Below, piece after piece: positions 1 through 7,798 of a DNA stretch of 64,000 nt. Position 1 is the stretch's first letter; every line of letters starts with the position of its first letter. The translations under genes and the position numbers were made by a program. The DNA lies in NCBI RefSeq assembly GCF_017874735.1, contig NZ_JAGGLV010000029.1, positions 20,900-84,899 of the forward strand, in the 5' to 3' direction. The notes under the pieces were generated by a model. It saw only the letters and a list, made by a program, of their open reading frames with translations, searched no databases and was not told the DNA's origin. This DNA is from Paenibacillus silagei. Lineage in GTDB: Bacteria > Bacillota > Bacilli > Paenibacillales > Paenibacillaceae.

Positions 1-825
1 ATTCGTACTGGCGAATCCGGTCACCTCGCCATAGATCGGCGCCTGCCGCCGGAGCGCATGCTCCAGCTCCTCCAGCACCACGACGGCACACCCCTCGCTG
101 AGAACGAAGCCGCTGCGGTTCTTCTCAAAAGGTCTCGAAGCCCGCTGCGGGTCATCGTTGAACCTGGAGGTCAACGCACCGATGGCATCGAAGGAGGAGA
201 TGGTCATGGAGCTGACCGGTGCTTCCGCTGCGCCGCAGATCATGACGTCATGTTCCCCGGCTATAATCGACTCATAGCCATATCCGACAGCATCAATGCC
301 GCCCGTGCAGCCTGTGGACATGACCAGTGCCTCTCCCTGAAGCCCGAACTCATGCGCCACTTCGAAGGCAATATAAGAGAACATGCCTTTGCGGTACAAA
401 TCCTCCTGACAGAGTCCATGATCAATCGGCCCCTGCCCGCCCTCCGTCATCCGCAGGAAGGTCTGCTCCGAGAACGGAGTATCGGCAATTGCATTGGCGA
501 TGCAGACCCCGGAACGCTCCCGCAGCTCCTTCGTGAACACAAGCCCCGCATCGGCAACCGCCCTTATCGCGGCGTTGACCGCCAGAATACCCGGCCGCCC
601 CATGCCTGCCCGCTGCGCTTCATCAGCCGTCCGGCCCAAATGCTCGAACAGCGGTATTGTGCCGGTAACGCGGCTTTTCAACGCCATATGCTCATAGACC
701 TGCAAGCGGTCATATCCCACCTTGCCCTGCAGGCTGTTCCTCCAGAACTGCTCCAGCGTATTCCCCAGCGGGGTAAGCAGCCCCATGCCAGTGATCACGA
801 CTCTTTTTCTTGTCACATTCTCCAT
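1..825 (-). CDS. Type II polyketide ketosynthase (KS-alpha-like), 3' end cut by window edge
   Basis: Condenses malonyl-derived units onto an acyl chain carried by an acyl carrier protein. The 275 visible residues begin MENVTRKRVVITGMG. The active-site cysteine is C173 in MSTGCTGGIDAVGYG; this TGCT-G-(L/I)DAVG form is characteristic of KS-alpha subunits of aromatic type II polyketide synthases, whereas FabF enzymes usually carry TACATG. The C-terminal part with the two catalytic histidines lies outside the window. The start ATG follows the upstream aromatase gene by 8 bp, so both are read leftwards as one operon. FabF is the alternative by fold; the aromatase partner argues for polyketide synthesis. 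Confidence 0.85.
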   Translation of the reverse strand, partial: MENVTRKRVVITGMGLLTPLGNTLEQFWRNSLQGKVGYDRLQVYEHMALKSRVTGTIPLFEHLGRTADEAQRAGMGRPGILAVNAAIRAVADAGLVFTKELRERSGVCIANAIADTPFSEQTFLRMTEGGQGPIDHGLCQEDLYRKGMFSYIAFEVAHEFGLQGEALVMSTGCTGGIDAVGYGYESIIAGEHDVMICGAAEAPVSSMTISSFDAIGALTSRFNDDPQRASRPFEKNRSGFVLSEGCAVVVLEELEHALRRQAPIYGEVTGFASTN

Positions 826-833
826 ATAAGCCC

Positions 834-1289
834 TCAGCTCCGAACCGTTTGCTTCTCGATATTGTGCTTGATCGCCGTCATCTGCTCCTTGGTCGTGCGG
901 TTCAGATGCGCTTCTACCTGCTCCCCGGTCAGCCCGCTTGCCGGATCTACCTCGAATTCCTGAATCCAGGTCATATACGTCCCTTCGTCCTGCTCCTCAT
1001 AGAGCCATTCGAGATTCATATGCTTGAACGGCAGCAGCGGCGCCAGGCGTCTGGCCGTAATCCGGAAGTTCGGCCGGTCCAGCCAGCGTTCAGATTCCCA
1101 CGTGCGCGAAGGCCGGTTCCCCTCAGGATGTGTCGTCAGCTCAAACCGGATGTAGGCCTCCCCTTGCTCCAGCACCCGCGTTTCCTTATATTCCGTGAAT
1201 AAATCTGTCCAGTGCGCAATATCATTCGTCCGCTCAAATACGGTGATCCGGTCTGCTTGAATCCAGATACTGTTCTGAATCGTTGCCAC
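834..1289 (-). CDS. Aromatase/cyclase (SRPBCC fold) of a type II polyketide pathway
   Basis: Small START/SRPBCC-fold enzyme expected to fold and aromatise a nascent poly-beta-ketone. The 151 residues starting MATIQNSIWI match the layout of actinomycete aromatases of the TcmN/WhiE-ORFVI type: NDIAHWTDLFTEY near residues 20-32, RTWESERWLD mid-protein, a PFKHMNLEW strand, and a C-terminal helix HLNRTTKEQMTAIKHNIE. I choose GTG at 1289 because GGGGAGG sits 8 bp upstream; an in-frame ATG at 1349 would add 20 residues without homologous character. It is the first visible gene of the leftward operon with the ketosynthase. Transfer from an actinomycete-like source is an inference from the family's usual distribution. 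Confidence 0.8.
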   Translation of the reverse strand: MATIQNSIWIQADRITVFERTNDIAHWTDLFTEYKETRVLEQGEAYIRFELTTHPEGNRPSRTWESERWLDRPNFRITARRLAPLLPFKHMNLEWLYEEQDEGTYMTWIQEFEVDPASGLTGEQVEAHLNRTTKEQMTAIKHNIEKQTVRS

Positions 1290-1438
1290 TCCATATGCCT
1301 CCCCATTCGTATTAATGACATCGTAACGCCTAAGCCCGGAAGGGGACATAACCCGGCTGTTAAGCTTGCGTTAATTTACAGTTATTGTTGATTTATGGGA
1401 GGAGACGGAAGAGTACAATCTATGTGTTTCCCGGGCAC

Positions 1439-1466
1439 AAAAAAAGACCTGACAGAACTCTGTCAG
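1439..1466 (-). terminator. Rho-independent terminator after the winged-helix regulator
   Basis: Leftward hairpin CTGACAG-AGTT-CTGTCAG followed by GTC and a run of T (A-run on the plus strand at 1439-1445). The regulator's stop codon (1463-1465) lies inside the stem, so the gene ends in its own terminator and is insulated from the polyketide operon further left. Confidence 0.75.
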
Positions 1467-2167
1467 ATCAATGGGTTCACCGAATATCCGATCCCCCGGC
1501 GAAACAGGATGATGTCGCTGCGTCCGGAGATGATCTCGATTTTGTGCCTCAGCTTGTATACGTACTGCCTCACAATCTCAGGGGATGTATACCTGTCCCA
1601 CAGCTGGTGCAGAATCTGCTCGGTGGGGATATACTGGCCTTGGCATTCCAGCAGCAGCTCCAGGAGTTCGAACTCTTTACAGGTAAGCTCAATGACGAAT
1701 TCTCCGACCTTCAGGGATTTGGAGTGCAGATGAAGGGCGATATCCTTGATTTGTCTGGTGTGGTGTGTATGAGGGTCCAGTCCTTCGTCGAACCAGCAGC
1801 GCAACCGGCTGAACAATTCCTCCTGGAAGCCGTAGCGCTCGAAGCTGCTGATGTACATATGATTGGAAGGAAAAGGGACAGGGGTACCCTGCGCGCTGAT
1901 CTCCTCTACAATGAAGAATATTCTCAGCGTAAGCATCTGTTGCAGGTACTGCATCGTGTGAATGAAGTCCGGGTTGAAATCAGGGGTGCTGATCACTACA
2001 CCATCCAGCTGTAGGCCTTCCTTCACAATATCGACCAGCGCCTCCAGCTCCTTGAAATGCAATACCTTACAACCGTACTCCTGTGCAAAAAAAGAATGAA
2101 CCATTTTAAACCTGCAATCCTCACAAGGCTCTGTGGAATCTGCACAACACACCAGCGCAACACGCAT
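1463..2167 (-). CDS. Orphan regulator: degenerate receiver-like domain plus OmpR/PhoB winged helix
   Basis: Predicted DNA-binding protein of 234 aa. The C-terminal ~95 residues are an OmpR/PhoB-type winged helix (FVIELTCKEFELLELLLE, then IVRQYVYKLRHKIE and FRRGIGYSVN). The N-terminal ~120 residues look like an alpha/beta receiver fold but show no clear phospho-acceptor pocket; a cysteine cluster C7, C8, C15, C18 (VCCADSTEPCEDC) stands out and could bind metal or sense redox state (inference). The ATG at 2167 is preceded by GGAGAGAAG; an earlier in-frame start at 2269 would add 34 AT-rich-coded residues. No kinase is adjacent. Its position next to the polyketide genes makes it a candidate pathway regulator. 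Confidence 0.65.
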   Translation of the reverse strand: MRVALVCCADSTEPCEDCRFKMVHSFFAQEYGCKVLHFKELEALVDIVKEGLQLDGVVISTPDFNPDFIHTMQYLQQMLTLRIFFIVEEISAQGTPVPFPSNHMYISSFERYGFQEELFSRLRCWFDEGLDPHTHHTRQIKDIALHLHSKSLKVGEFVIELTCKEFELLELLLECQGQYIPTEQILHQLWDRYTSPEIVRQYVYKLRHKIEIISGRSDIILFRRGIGYSVNPLI

Positions 2168-2508
2168 GAACTTCTCTCCAATCCCATTCTTCTCAAATAC
2201 TACCGGTTTCACAAAGATTACATTTTCTATAATATAGTATTTTTTGGGATATAAAAGGAAAAATATCATAGCTTCTTATTCAAAAAATGAACAAGTTAAA
2301 AGTTTGGCATTGCTTGCGTTCAATTTACTCTTATCAGATAAGACGCACTTCGGAGTTGAACACGAAGCATGGTCGTCGCTGCGGTGAACATTTGGACTTC
2401 CGGCCGCTGCCGCTCCTCCAGTTCCAAATTTCCCCTCCCCTTCTTTTTGCTTTTTGTTTAAATTGCTTAAGTGCTTCTTACACAGATTTTGAACGCGTAC
2501 ACTCTGGG
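2168..2508. other. Intergenic region upstream of the regulator, no gene seen
   Basis: AT-rich promoter stretch for the leftward regulator (2168-2290), followed by unremarkable sequence. Open frames here of 65-112 codons on both strands lack ribosome sites and family character, so I do not call them. Confidence 0.5.
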
Positions 2509-2697
2509 ATAGTTGTATTCTGTACACTTAAATACCGTGTAAAGGAAGGATTTCCTCTTCTAACTGTATTTGGTACAACTAAATCTGCAGATATCAGCGG
2601 AATCCCGGCGCAGAGGGTATTTTAAATGTATGTTTTACAACTAAACGGAAATTAGGCGCTACATTGGACGATTTAGTTGTATAGAATACACTTAAAC
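2509..2697. repeat. 189-bp dispersed repeat, copy A
   Basis: Contains four copies of a ~25-bp near-palindromic unit of form TTTAGTTGTA-N5-TACANTTAAA (around 2509, 2561, 2620 and 2671) in orientations + - - +. The complete 189 bp align, end to end and in inverted orientation, with 26653-26841. The best conserved inner block is AAGGAAGGATTT-CTCTTCTAACTGTA. No coding potential; the inverted unit pairs can form two large hairpins. It behaves like a non-autonomous mobile or REP/BIME-type element. Confidence 0.8.
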
Positions 2698-2724
2698 ATA
2701 ATGCGTCTCGATTTTCTTTCCCAA

Positions 2725-2754
2725 TGATGATTCGTTGCCTTCTTATGCTATAAT
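2725..2754 (+). promoter_or_regulatory. Sigma-A promoter with extended -10 for the aldo-keto reductase
   Basis: Perfect -10 TATAAT at 2749-2754 with upstream TG (TGCTATAAT). A weak -35 TGATGA lies 18 bp upstream, which an extended -10 promoter tolerates. It sits ~50 bp before the gene start and outside repeat copy A. Confidence 0.6.
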
Positions 2755-2806
2755 CGTTGACCAAGAGGGCTGGTTATACGAACTCAAAAGGAAAGGAAGA
2801 TGCGAA

Positions 2807-3646
2807 ATGGAACATTTCGTTTTGAATAACGGAGTCCAGATGCCGAAGGTGGGTCTGGGTGTGTATAACATCAAAGACAATAATGAAGACGCTCTAGTAT
2901 GGGCGCTTCAGAACGGGTACCGGCATCTGGATACGGCGGCAGCTTACCGAAATGAGGAGCTGATAGCCAGGGCTATTCAGAAATCAGGTGTACCTCGAAG
3001 CGAGCTCTTTATTACGACTAAAGTATGGAGCACAGACCTGGGGCGAAAGACCCGTAAAGCCTTTGAAGCCAGTCTTCAAAAACTCCAAACGGATTATGTT
3101 GACCTCTACCTGATCCACTGGCCCGCCAAGCACTATCTGGAAAGCTGGCACATCCTGGAGTCTTTATACAAGGAGGGCAAGATCCGGGCGATCGGGGTAT
3201 CCAATTTTGAGCCGGAGCATCTGGACAAGGTCATGAAGCAGGGGACGATTGTCCCCGCAGTGAATCAAATTCAGACGAACCCGCTGCTCCAGCAAGGGTC
3301 GCTTCATGATTATATGAGGGGGCACGGTATCCAGCATGTCGCGTGGAGCCCTTTTGGACACGGTAACTCGGAGATGCTTGCCCACCCTGTACTCACCGAA
3401 ATGGCAGCCAAATATGATAAAACTGCGGCGCAAGTCATCCTGAGATGGAACCTTGAGCGGGATATCGCTGTAATTCCGAAGTCCGTTACTCCTGCAAGGC
3501 TGAAACAGAATCTGGAGCTGTTTGATTTCTCCTTGTCGGACGAAGAGATGAAGAGAATCGCAGCCCTGGATCAGAATAAAAGAGGATTTACCGATCCGCA
3601 AAATAAATTTTACCTGTGGACCACCCGGTTTACCCCGTTGTCCTAA
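2807..3646 (+). CDS. Aldo/keto reductase (YtbE/YvgN-like)
   Basis: NADPH-dependent cytosolic reductase of aldehydes and ketones, 279 aa, a full-length (beta/alpha)8 barrel. The catalytic tetrad is visible: D42 in HLDTAAAY, Y47, K72 in TTKVW and H104 in LIHWP. GVSNFEPEHL, NQIQTNPLLQQ and the cofactor-binding IPKSVTPARLKQNLELFDF are all present. The ATG at 2807 is used because GGAAG lies 7 bp upstream; an in-frame ATG at 2735 lies upstream of the -10 box. It is monocistronic. The physiological substrate cannot be read from sequence. Confidence 0.9.
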   Translation: MEHFVLNNGVQMPKVGLGVYNIKDNNEDALVWALQNGYRHLDTAAAYRNEELIARAIQKSGVPRSELFITTKVWSTDLGRKTRKAFEASLQKLQTDYVDLYLIHWPAKHYLESWHILESLYKEGKIRAIGVSNFEPEHLDKVMKQGTIVPAVNQIQTNPLLQQGSLHDYMRGHGIQHVAWSPFGHGNSEMLAHPVLTEMAAKYDKTAAQVILRWNLERDIAVIPKSVTPARLKQNLELFDFSLSDEEMKRIAALDQNKRGFTDPQNKFYLWTTRFTPLS

Positions 3647-3673
3647 GTTTTTTCGTATTATTTTCCGGACAAC

Positions 3674-3702
3674 TGCAACCTTTCGCCGTAAAGAACCATC
3701 TG
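3674..3702 (+). promoter_or_regulatory. Putative ECF-sigma promoter of the first SLH protein
   Basis: TGCAAC (3674-3679), 17-bp spacer, CATCTG (3697-3702), 21 bp before the start codon. The same TGCAACCTTT box and spacing recur before the paralogous SLH gene at 9790 and, on the minus strand, at 32533-32561. Confidence 0.6.
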
Positions 3703-3723
3703 AGTATATAGAGGTGATGCACA

Positions 3724-4719
3724 ATGAAACCAACTAATCTAACGAAGCACGCAAAAAAAATGAGCATCGCGTGCGGAATCCTGGCTGCCAGCTTATCCTT
3801 CGGAGCGTCCGCATTTGCCTTTTCGGACCTCAAGGGAAATTCAGCCGAAACCAAGATCAATACACTGCATAGCGCTGGTGTAATTAACGGAATTACGAAC
3901 GACCTGTTTGCTCCCAATGCCAAAGTGACGAATGCGCAAGCCGTACAGTTCCTGGTAAAAGGATTGGCGCTTGCACCGAAAGCCGGTACCGATAGCAATA
4001 CTAAGGCCAGCCAGCTCTTTGACAATGTAAAAGATAATGCCTGGTACGCCTCCTCCTTCGCCCTTGCGAAGCAGAGCGGCCTGACACTGGCAAAGGATAT
4101 CAACCCGAATGCACCGATGACCCGTGCAGAATTCGCCCATTTATTGACCCAAGCCTTGCAGAGCAAGGGCAATTTCCCGGTGACCAAGATGTTCTTCATG
4201 ATCGAGGATGGCGATAAACTTACTCCAGAGGTTAATTACAGCCTGCAGGTGCTGCTGAACACGAAGGTGCTCACACTGGATAACGGAAAATTCCGTCCGT
4301 CCGATGCGATTACCCGCGCTGAAGCTGCGGTCATGATCCATGATGCCGCTGAATTCGCCGACCGGGTGATTACGCCGAACAATCCGGGCAATGAGCCTTC
4401 TGAGCCGGAGCCGGTTCCGGCTAACAATTACGTCTCTGATGTAGTCCTGGACAAAGTCGCTGAAGGCGTTAACAAAGCCACCATCACCGTTGACAATCTG
4501 CCGAACCCCGGCTACGGTCTCGCGGTAGAGCGTATCGAGTTCACCAGCGCCACTAAGGCGGTAATCTACTTCAAGGTAACCCTGCCTGACCCGGATAAAA
4601 TGTATCCGCAAGTGATCACCAAAGGCTCGGTATCCACATACCTGCCCGCAGGCTACACTGCAACGGCTGAGCCTGTAATGGGTTCGCGCTGGCTTGAGCC
4701 GTCGGCTCCAGCGAAGTAA
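3724..4719 (+). CDS. Exported SLH-domain protein with C-terminal PrcB-like domain
   Basis: Secreted 331-aa protein probably held to the cell wall through S-layer-homology repeats. A signal peptide (KKMSIACGILAASLSFGASAFA) precedes SLH-type repeats at roughly residues 33-90, 93-150 and 155-215 (SDLKGNSAETKINTL, AVTRAEAA-type motifs). A linker rich in Pro/Glu/Asn leads to a C-terminal ~85-residue domain resembling the PrcB C-terminal family (NLPNPGYGLAVERIEF, YFKVTLPDP). GAGGTGATG ribosome site 5 bp upstream. It is a clear paralogue of the gene at 9841, with the same domain order and promoter; function unknown. Confidence 0.8.
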   Translation: MKPTNLTKHAKKMSIACGILAASLSFGASAFAFSDLKGNSAETKINTLHSAGVINGITNDLFAPNAKVTNAQAVQFLVKGLALAPKAGTDSNTKASQLFDNVKDNAWYASSFALAKQSGLTLAKDINPNAPMTRAEFAHLLTQALQSKGNFPVTKMFFMIEDGDKLTPEVNYSLQVLLNTKVLTLDNGKFRPSDAITRAEAAVMIHDAAEFADRVITPNNPGNEPSEPEPVPANNYVSDVVLDKVAEGVNKATITVDNLPNPGYGLAVERIEFTSATKAVIYFKVTLPDPDKMYPQVITKGSVSTYLPAGYTATAEPVMGSRWLEPSAPAK

Positions 4720-4780
4720 GCTTCTATATCTATTCTCTATCTGTAGGTAGATAAATTTCTCAAGAACTTTAAACGTTACA

Positions 4781-4827
4781 AAAGCAGCGATTCTTCCGTT
4801 ATTGGAAAAATCGCTGCTTTCTGTTTT
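4781..4827 (+). terminator. Terminator after the first SLH gene
   Basis: Perfect 12-bp stem AAAGCAGCGATT / AATCGCTGCTTT (4781-4792 and 4809-4820) followed by TCTGTTTTT. It lies between the rightward SLH gene and the end of the leftward AraC gene, so it may also serve the latter weakly. Confidence 0.8.
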
Positions 4828-4884
4828 TGAAAGAAAATTTATCTGACATTCTCTTAGGGTTGGGCACAGCATCTTCTTGCTTTA

Positions 4885-5820
4885 TTACTTACTCTGCCGC
4901 AGCCGGTTCCGGTAATCCATCGGGCGGCAGCCGTAGGTTTTCTTGAACATCTCCGTGAACCGGTTCACATTGCTGAAGCCGGTCATGCCGGAGATCTCCA
5001 TGATCTTCTTATCCGTGGTCTCCAGCAGGCTGACCGCCTCCGAGATCCGGTATTCGTTCAGGAAGTCCATCGGGGACAGGTCGAACTGCTTCTTCATGAA
5101 CCGGCAAAAGTAAGACGGGCTCATGTTGACCTGCTGCGCCATATCGGAGAGCGTGATCCGCTTACTGTAGTTCTGCTGGACGTAGGCCAGCGTTTTTTTG
5201 GCCAGCATGGAGCTGTTGCCGCCCCGGGACTGCCCGGGCAGTCCTGCCCGCGGATGCTCAGCCGCACACTTTTCCAGCCGGTACAGTACCTCGAACAGCC
5301 TGGCCTTAATCAGCATCTCATAGCCATGCGCTTCTTGCTGATAGAGATCCCGCACCTCCTCCAGCAGTGGAATCAGCCGCAGCTTCTCCTCCAGCTCCCG
5401 CCCGATCAGCAGCGGATAACGCCGGTTGTCGAGGAAAAGCGGGGAAACAAACTGCTGCTGAATCTGGTCTCTCTCCAGGCTGGAAAGGAAATTGAAATGC
5501 ACCAGCACCGCGCAGAAAATAATCTCCTCCTGATCCACCCGGATCGCCGAATGCAGCATATTGGGCTGAATGAAAACCGCCTCTCCGCTCTGGACGACCA
5601 ATTTCTCCTGCCCCACATGGAATTTGGCCGTGCCCTTGATCATGAACAGCAGCTCCAGCTCTTCATGCCAGTGGGAATACAGCACCAGATTATTGAGCGA
5701 GGATAGCTTGGTTACATGCACACTCATGCGGAATTGTCTGCTGCCATGCATAAGCTTTTCCTTCATATCCTGAGATACGGGTTCGCCGATGGAATCGAGC
5801 AGTTCAAGACTTTTTTTCAC
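4885..5820 (-). CDS. AraC-family regulator with cupin sensor domain
   Basis: Predicted sugar-responsive activator, 311 aa. N-terminal cupin-like domain (HWHEELELLFMIKGTAKFHVG, then GEAVFIQPNMLHS) and two C-terminal AraC helix-turn-helix motifs (ITLSDMAQQVNMSPSYFCRFMKKQF and IMEISGMTGFSNVNRFTEMFKKTYG, split here as two blocks). GTG at 5820 is chosen because AGGAGGG lies 7 bp upstream; an ATG at 5856 lacks a site. It is the last gene of the leftward transporter cluster, 54 bp after the second permease, and probably regulates those genes in response to the carbohydrate. Confidence 0.85.
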   Translation of the reverse strand: MKKSLELLDSIGEPVSQDMKEKLMHGSRQFRMSVHVTKLSSLNNLVLYSHWHEELELLFMIKGTAKFHVGQEKLVVQSGEAVFIQPNMLHSAIRVDQEEIIFCAVLVHFNFLSSLERDQIQQQFVSPLFLDNRRYPLLIGRELEEKLRLIPLLEEVRDLYQQEAHGYEMLIKARLFEVLYRLEKCAAEHPRAGLPGQSRGGNSSMLAKKTLAYVQQNYSKRITLSDMAQQVNMSPSYFCRFMKKQFDLSPMDFLNEYRISEAVSLLETTDKKIMEISGMTGFSNVNRFTEMFKKTYGCRPMDYRNRLRQSK

Positions 5821-5874
5821 TGAGGTTCCCTCCTCCCGGCCCACTGGATGCTGCACGCAGCGTCAGCTATACGC

Positions 5875-6804
5875 TCAGCCCTTCACCGCACCGATCATTA
5901 CGCCCTTCTCGAAGTACTTCTGGATAAACGGATAGATAATCAGCACCGGCACCGTCGATACGATAATGACCGCATATTTGATCTGATCCGCGAACTGCTG
6001 GGCATAGCTGCCCGCACCGGCCCCGGCACCTGATCCGGCTCCGCCCGCGAACGCCTGATTGGATAATAGAATATTGCGCAGGACGATCTGCAGCGGCTGT
6101 AAGCTATCCGTGTTGATATAGAGCAAGGCGTTGAAGAAGTCGTTCCAGTGACCCACCATATAATAGAGCGTGATGACGGAGATCACCGCCTTGGACAGCG
6201 GAACCACCACCGAGATGAAGTAGCGGAAGTGCGAGCAGCCATCCAGGGTAGCCGCTTCGTGCAGCTCCTCCGGTATAGAAGTCTCGAAGAAGGTTCTTGT
6301 AATAATCAGATTGTATACACTAATGGCGCCGTTCACGATCATTACCCAAGGTGTATTCAGCAGATTCAGGTCACGGATAAGCAGATAGGTAGGAATCATG
6401 CCCCCGCCAAAATACATCGTGATCACAAACAGCGGCATAATGAACCTGCGTGCCCGGAATTTCCGCTGGGACAAGGCATACGCCGCAGGTAGCGTGACCA
6501 GCAGATTGAGCAGCGTGCCCAGCACCGTGTAGATAATCGTATTTTTATACCCCTGCCAGATCCGGGTGTCCTTGAATATCTGCTCATAGCCGTACAGGTT
6601 AATGTCCTTAGGCCATAGAATAACCTGTCCCTGGTTCACCATGGTGGAGTTGCTGACGGAAGCTATGATGATGAAATACAGCGGGTACGCGACCATGATG
6701 AACGCTGCGATGCTTATAACCGCAACCACCAGCGTATACAGCCTGTCTGCGATACCGCCCGAATGCTGTATCTTTTGCGAATGAGCGGCTTGACTGTTTG
6801 ACAT
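5875..6804 (-). CDS. Carbohydrate ABC transporter permease (LplC/YtcP-like)
   Basis: Inner-membrane subunit of a CUT1-type importer, 309 aa with six predicted membrane segments. The EAA loop that contacts the ATPase is seen as EELHEAATLDGCSHFRYF (residues ~195-212). The C terminus ends KYFEKGVMIGAVKG as in the YtcP/LplC family. A low-complexity Gly/Ala stretch (AGGAGSGAGAGAGSYAQQ) lies in the last extracytoplasmic loop and is longer than usual. Translated from ATG with GGGAGGAAA upstream, 12 bp after the partner permease. Confidence 0.9.
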   Translation of the reverse strand: MSNSQAAHSQKIQHSGGIADRLYTLVVAVISIAAFIMVAYPLYFIIIASVSNSTMVNQGQVILWPKDINLYGYEQIFKDTRIWQGYKNTIIYTVLGTLLNLLVTLPAAYALSQRKFRARRFIMPLFVITMYFGGGMIPTYLLIRDLNLLNTPWVMIVNGAISVYNLIITRTFFETSIPEELHEAATLDGCSHFRYFISVVVPLSKAVISVITLYYMVGHWNDFFNALLYINTDSLQPLQIVLRNILLSNQAFAGGAGSGAGAGAGSYAQQFADQIKYAVIIVSTVPVLIIYPFIQKYFEKGVMIGAVKG

Positions 6805-6816
6805 CCCATTTCCTCC

Positions 6817-7770
6817 CTACATCAGACTGATTTTTGAAGTTTTTTTGGCCAGGGCATTCGCCAGCATCAGGAACGTGAAATTGATCAGGGTATTGAATAG
6901 TCCGACCGCTGAACCGAAGCTGAACTGGTTGGATTTCACGCCCACATTGAAGACATACGTGGAGATGACCTCCGAGACGGGCTTGTTAAGACTATTTTGC
7001 ATAAGAAAAGTCTTCTCGAAGCCTACACTGAGTATGCTGCCCATATTCATAATCAATAAAATAATAATCGTCGGCAGGATGGCCGGAAGCTCCACGTGCC
7101 AGACGGTCTGCCAGCGGTTAGCCCCGTCAATCCGGGCGGCGTCATACTGCTGCGCATCCACCGAGGACAGGGCGGCGATGAAGATAATGCTGTTCCAGCC
7201 GCAGGCCTGCCAGATGGCAGAGATGACATACACCGGAACGAAGGCGCCCGGGTCACCTATGAGATTCGTATCCGCAGGGATCAGGTGCAAGGCCTTCAGG
7301 AAGCCGTCGATCAGTCCGGTGGTAGGAGACAGCATAATCTGCAGCAACGCAACCAGAACAACGGTAGAAATGAAGTAAGGCATATACACCGTAGTCTGCA
7401 GGATACGCTTGCGTCTGTTGCTGCGGATCGAGTTAACCACCAGCGCCAGCAGAATCGGCATCGGGAAGCCTAGCAGGATGGAGAAAAACGCAATGATAAA
7501 CGTATTTCGCAGCGTAGGCCAGAACATCGGGCTGTTGAAATACTGCTCGAAATATTTGAACCCGGCCCATTCCCCGCCCGTCAGTCCTTTACTGAAATCA
7601 AATTCACGAAAAGCAAGCTGGATACCATACATCGGACCATAACAGAAAATGGCGATGTAAATGACCGCAGGAAGCACCATCAGCCATAGCTGGTAATGCC
7701 CGGCCTGCTTACGAAGCCACCCGTTCTCGCGCAGCGTCTGATGCGGCACCGTGGTCTGTGCTGGTTTCAT
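6817..7770 (-). CDS. Carbohydrate ABC transporter permease (LplB/YteP-like)
   Basis: Partner permease, 317 aa, six membrane segments, beginning in the cytoplasm with HYQLWLMVLPAVIYIAIFCYGPMYG. The EAA motif reads QQYDAARIDGANRWQTVWHVELP (in two blocks, residues ~215-237) and the end NALAKKTSKISLM is typical of the LplB family. It lies between the binding protein (28 bp upstream) and LplC, in the usual order. No ATP-binding subunit is nearby, as expected for importers that share an MsmX-type ATPase. Confidence 0.9.
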   Translation of the reverse strand: MKPAQTTVPHQTLRENGWLRKQAGHYQLWLMVLPAVIYIAIFCYGPMYGIQLAFREFDFSKGLTGGEWAGFKYFEQYFNSPMFWPTLRNTFIIAFFSILLGFPMPILLALVVNSIRSNRRKRILQTTVYMPYFISTVVLVALLQIMLSPTTGLIDGFLKALHLIPADTNLIGDPGAFVPVYVISAIWQACGWNSIIFIAALSSVDAQQYDAARIDGANRWQTVWHVELPAILPTIIILLIMNMGSILSVGFEKTFLMQNSLNKPVSEVISTYVFNVGVKSNQFSFGSAVGLFNTLINFTFLMLANALAKKTSKISLM

Positions 7771-7798
7771 TTAGGAGCGCCCCTTCCATTCAAGTCCA

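Noticed and set aside
2276..2625. Small genes in the 2.3-2.6 kb gap
   Set aside because: Open frames on both strands overlap the dispersed repeat or lack ribosome sites and recognisable composition.
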